Shown here: positions 6,181 through 7,957 of the stretch, piece by piece
Position numbering within the stretch: position 1 is the stretch's first letter
Layout of the letters: the number at the start of each line of letters is the position of its first letter
DNA from: Acidimicrobiia bacterium
GTDB lineage: Bacteria > Actinomycetota > Acidimicrobiia > Spongiisociales > SHLN01
NCBI GenBank assembly: GCA_013043085.1
Contig: JABDOU010000181.1
Span: 1 to 7,957, forward strand
Direction: 5' to 3'
Length of the DNA: 7,957 nucleotides
The notes under the pieces: model-generated
What the model saw: only the letters and a program-made list of their open reading frames with translations
What the model was told of the DNA's origin: nothing
Database searches by the model: none
Program-made: the position numbers and the translations under genes

Positions 6181-6966
6181 ATGTTTTGGGAATCCGAGTT
6201 GCCCCTCGCCATCGCCCATCGTGGTAGCAGACTCTTGTGGCCTGAGAACACAATGACAGCGTTCCAGGGAGCCATCGACCTGGGCGTCCGGTTTGTCGAA
6301 ACCGATCTGCATCGAACCTCCGATGGCGTCCTCGTCTGTTTTCACGACGATGCACTGCACCGCACTACGGACGGAATCGGCCCCGTCCGCGCACACTCCT
6401 GGTCGGAACTCCAGGAACGCGACGCCGGATTCTGGTTCGCCCCACATCAGGGTTTTCCGGAGCGCGGCAAGGGCATAACCATCCCCTCCTTGGAAGCGGC
6501 AATGGAGGCGTTTCCTGACGTCGGGTTCGTGCTTGATCTCAAAGAAGCCGGCTTCGAACATGATCTCGCAACTTTCCTGAAAAGACACGGTTGGGAGGAT
6601 CGAGTGATCGTCGGCAGCTTCTCCGATCGACGCCTGCGCGCATTTCGCAAGGCAAGCGAGCACCGGGTTGCAACGTCCGCCGGGCCTGGCGAGAGTCTCG
6701 CGATCTTCGCTGCATCACGGCGCGGGAGACCGCTGAAGACAAGGGCTCGAGCGCTGCAATTCCCCGAGGAGTTTCTGTTCCGCAACCTTGCTGATCGCTC
6801 GCTCATAGAGGCAGCCGAGTCCATCAACCGGCAGGTCCACGTGTGGACGGTGAATGATCCCGGCACCATGTCCGCCTTACTCGATACCGGCGTACACGGC
6901 ATCATCACGGACCGCCCCGACGTGTTGGTTGATCTCATCAACACCCGAGGGACCAGGGAGCCCTAA
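6181..6966 (+). CDS. ugpQ: Glycerophosphodiester phosphodiesterase (GDPD family, UgpQ-like)
   Basis: This 261-residue TIM-barrel enzyme of the GDPD family hydrolyses glycerophosphodiesters to sn-glycerol 3-phosphate and an alcohol, recycling phospholipid head groups. Conserved features are AHRGSRLLWPENT (catalytic H13, R14, plus E22 and N23), FVETDLHRTSDG (metal ligands E40, D42), CFHDDALHRTTDG (second catalytic H55), VLDLK (117-121), VHVWTVND (219-226) and GIITDRPDVLV (240-250). The metal-site glutamate usually found in an IEIK-type strand is aspartate here (D119). There is no signal peptide, so the cytoplasmic UgpQ type fits better than periplasmic GlpQ. ATG 6181 is chosen because the domain begins within ten residues, although the frame is open upstream. 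The stop TAA shares four bases with the convergent crcB1 stop. The gene symbol reflects family type, not proven orthology. Confidence 0.92.
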   Translation: MFWESELPLAIAHRGSRLLWPENTMTAFQGAIDLGVRFVETDLHRTSDGVLVCFHDDALHRTTDGIGPVRAHSWSELQERDAGFWFAPHQGFPERGKGITIPSLEAAMEAFPDVGFVLDLKEAGFEHDLATFLKRHGWEDRVIVGSFSDRRLRAFRKASEHRVATSAGPGESLAIFAASRRGRPLKTRARALQFPEEFLFRNLADRSLIEAAESINRQVHVWTVNDPGTMSALLDTGVHGIITDRPDVLVDLINTRGTREP

Positions 6967-7256
6967 GCGGCCAGCGAGCCGATCCAGGCGCCAATGAGAC
7001 CGGCCACCAGGGTCACGAAAATCGGGGCCGGATTCTCTTTCGACTCCCACATCCAGGTCGAAAACGTTGTGAACGAGCCCAGGAATCCAGTGCCCGCCAC
7101 CCACATCTCGTGATCGGTCCAGGGGCCTGCGACAAGCCACCCCAGCATGGTTGCGCCGATGACATTTGCAAGCATGGTGCCGGTCGGCGAATCCACGACG
7201 GACCGCAAAACGAAACGGGAAACGGCTCCCAGCCCGGCAGCGATGGCAAAGATCAT
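6963..7256 (-). CDS. crcB: CrcB/Fluc fluoride channel subunit, short paralogue
   Basis: This 97-residue protein has four membrane helices and is a subunit of a Fluc fluoride-export channel, which relieves cytoplasmic fluoride toxicity. Family hallmarks are GLGAVSRFVLR (8-18), ANVIGATMLG (30-39) with the conserved pore asparagine N31, and GTGFLGSFTTFSTW (55-68), the helix-3 break and Phe-box region. In the last motif the second aromatic, usually Phe, is Trp. Positive charges lie in loop 1-2 (R14, R18) and loop 3-4 (K73), while loop 2-3 is acidic (WTDHEM). This predicts N-out/C-out. A clear AGGGAG Shine-Dalgarno lies 5 nt before ATG 7256, and the start overlaps the stop of the other crcB as ATGA. 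The two subunits probably form a heterodimer. Confidence 0.92.
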   Translation of the reverse strand: MIFAIAAGLGAVSRFVLRSVVDSPTGTMLANVIGATMLGWLVAGPWTDHEMWVAGTGFLGSFTTFSTWMWESKENPAPIFVTLVAGLIGAWIGSLAA

Positions 7257-7642
7257 GCTCTCTCCCTGCTACCGAGCTGAACGGCCGCCCATCCGAGTCC
7301 CAGGCTCAGGACAACGTACAGGACGCCTCGAACAAACCCGGCTTCGAGCGTGTCGACTGCGAAAGCTGAAAAGGTCGTGAACGAGCCGAGAAACCCGGTT
7401 CCGGCTGCCAATCGGGCCCTGCGACCAGGCTTGCGAACCAGAAATATCGCCAGAGCGAACGTCCCCACGACGTTCACGATGAGAGTCGCCCACATCGGAT
7501 CTGCTTCCGAGAACTCGCGTACCGCAGCCGCAACACCGTAGCGCGACCACGCTCCGGCTGCACCACCAACGAAGACCCACGGAAGGTCGGCTGGACGCAA
7601 CAACGGGGACCGAACACGGTCCCCGTCAGTTGATCGAACCAA
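7253..7642 (-). CDS. crcB: CrcB/Fluc fluoride channel subunit, longer paralogue
   Basis: This 129-residue Fluc-family subunit carries GGAAGAWSRYGVA (26-38), IVNVVGTFALAIF (55-67) with pore asparagine N57, and GTGFLGSFTTFSAF (81-94), so all family motifs are present. Compared with its neighbour it has an arginine-rich N-terminus and a strongly basic loop between helices 2 and 3 (RKPGRRAR, 70-77), predicting N-in/C-in. The start is uncertain. TTG 7642 gives the longest frame, 5 nt after the upstream stop, but no Shine-Dalgarno precedes it. TTG codons at 7603 and 7600, just past a strong hairpin, would remove 13-14 residues without touching helix 1. The gene ends in an ATGA overlap with the second crcB. 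No fluoride riboswitch is visible between it and the upstream gene. Confidence 0.9.
   Translation of the reverse strand: MVRSTDGDRVRSPLLRPADLPWVFVGGAAGAWSRYGVAAAVREFSEADPMWATLIVNVVGTFALAIFLVRKPGRRARLAAGTGFLGSFTTFSAFAVDTLEAGFVRGVLYVVLSLGLGWAAVQLGSRERA
7603..7626 (-). terminator. Strong hairpin at the 5' end of the crcB pair (terminator- or attenuator-like)
   Basis: Perfect 10-bp arms ACGGGGACCG and CGGTCCCCGT enclose a 4-nt loop. Four further pairs (CAAC at 7598-7601 with GTTG at 7629-7632) extend the stem across a small internal loop. The hairpin starts 22 nt after the stop codon of the upstream LEA-like gene. No T-run follows on either strand, so it is not a canonical intrinsic terminator. 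It may instead be an attenuator, an mRNA processing or stability element, or a translation-control hairpin. The inverted repeat is certain; the terminator label is tentative. Confidence 0.45.
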
Positions 7643-7647
7643 CGTCG

Positions 7648-7953
7648 TTATGCGCCTTCGGTGGCGTCTTCACCGTCCGTTGCGTCCTCGATGGCAGCCT
7701 CCGCCGCATCCGACATCCCGCCGACCGCATCTCTGACTTTGTCAACGGCGCCGCCGGCCATGTCCGCAACCGGACCGCCCATGTCTGACACCTTCTCGGC
7801 TGCCTTATCCAGAGCGCTCCCGGCCATGTCAGAAGCCTTTTCGACGGCATCGCTTGCCATGTCGCTCGCTTTGGACATCGCGCCACCCGCAACATCTTTC
7901 GCCTCGCCGGCAGCGTCTTTGGCGCCGCCAAACATGTTCTTGATCGTATCCAT
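7648..7953 (-). CDS. Small LEA-like Ala/Asp/Met-rich repeat protein
   Basis: This 101-residue low-complexity protein is rich in Ala, Asp, Gly, Lys and Met, with no cysteine, tryptophan or tyrosine. It begins MDTIKNMFGGAKDAAGEAKD, and residues 28-60 form 11-residue units (KASDMASDAVE, KASDMAGSALD, KAAEKVSDMGG). These suit an amphipathic 11/3 helix like LEA_4 or apolipoprotein-type proteins. The last 20 residues are acidic. Such proteins are often disordered until they bind membranes or dry out, and many are stress-induced. MT0933/Rv0909-type small actinobacterial proteins are an alternative family with similar composition. ATG 7953 is only 4 bases from the window end, so its promoter is unseen and a start further upstream cannot be excluded. 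It lies 5 bp upstream of the first crcB start on the same strand, so it may share a transcript with the fluoride channel genes. Its function is unknown. Confidence 0.7.
   Translation of the reverse strand: MDTIKNMFGGAKDAAGEAKDVAGGAMSKASDMASDAVEKASDMAGSALDKAAEKVSDMGGPVADMAGGAVDKVRDAVGGMSDAAEAAIEDATDGEDATEGA
7774..7872 (-). repeat. Three tandem 11-residue units in the LEA-like protein
   Basis: Codons 28-60 encode KASDMASDAVE, KASDMAGSALD and KAAEKVSDMGG. The first two share seven of eleven residues, and the third keeps the leading KA plus the acidic/hydrophobic alternation. The period is 33 bp. Confidence 0.7.
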
Positions 7954-7957
7954 TAAA

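Noticed and set aside
6447..6944. Minus-strand open frame opposite the phosphodiesterase
   Set aside because: Ser/Arg-rich translation without motifs, fully antisense to conserved GDPD-family sequence.
7643..7647. Fluoride riboswitch directly upstream of crcB
   Set aside because: Only 5 bases separate the upstream stop from the TTG start, and the hairpin at 7603-7626 does not show the crcB-motif pseudoknot layout. A riboswitch could only lie beyond the window.
7626..7931. Alternative frame of the LEA-like gene (101 codons, minus strand)
   Set aside because: The translation is Arg/Trp/Pro-rich and irregular, while the frame ending at 7648 shows a clean 11-residue periodicity and acidic/basic balance.

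Overview
The window looks like chromosomal DNA from a compact, fairly GC-rich actinobacterium (Actinomycetota). An Acidimicrobiia-like lineage is possible, but the sequence does not prove it. The best lineage clue is gene order: a SerB-like HAD-IB phosphatase diverges from a CpaE/Ssd-like gene, a TadA/CpaF ATPase and a membrane protein. This matches the arrangement I know from mycobacteria (Rv3661 beside Rv3660c-Rv3659c-Rv3658c) and other actinobacteria. Thirteen protein genes fill almost all of the window. I see no tRNA, rRNA, CRISPR array, insertion sequence or phage gene.

Layout, left to right. (1) 1-1717, minus strand: the start of a Tad/Flp-pilus-type operon, made of a degenerate ParA/CpaE-like protein, the TadA/CpaF ATPase and the first 42 codons of a membrane protein (probably TadB). 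(2) 1827-2621, plus: HAD-IB phosphatase with a C-terminal membrane anchor. (3) 2614-3713, minus: a two-gene operon of a secreted or anchored protein of unknown function and a class I SAM methyltransferase. (4) 3790-5813, plus: leuC-leuD, both subunits of isopropylmalate isomerase (leucine biosynthesis). (5) 5798-6139, minus: a small membrane protein with a regular eight-residue LP repeat. (6) 6181-6966, plus: glycerophosphodiester phosphodiesterase. (7) 6963-7953, minus: two tandem crcB/Fluc fluoride-channel genes behind a small LEA-like 11-mer repeat protein.

Packing is extreme. All three convergent gene pairs overlap (8, 16 and 4 bp), and genes within operons overlap or nearly touch. The only gaps above 10 bp are three divergent promoter regions of 109, 76 and 41 bp, so no gene-free stretch exceeds 300 bases. 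Five genes that begin a transcription unit carry a TANNNT -10-like hexamer ending 6-9 nt before the start codon. Four of these have no Shine-Dalgarno sequence, which suggests leaderless mRNAs. Two genes inside or heading operons, the CpaE-like gene and crcB1, have clear Shine-Dalgarno sequences instead.

Most of the content is recognisable. The points most worth following are: the CpaE-like protein with an eroded P-loop beside an intact TadA motor; the crcB pair whose charge patterns predict opposite membrane topologies; a perfect 10-bp hairpin at the start of the first crcB gene; the octad-repeat membrane protein; and the 41-bp divergent promoter in which two units appear to use overlapping DNA.
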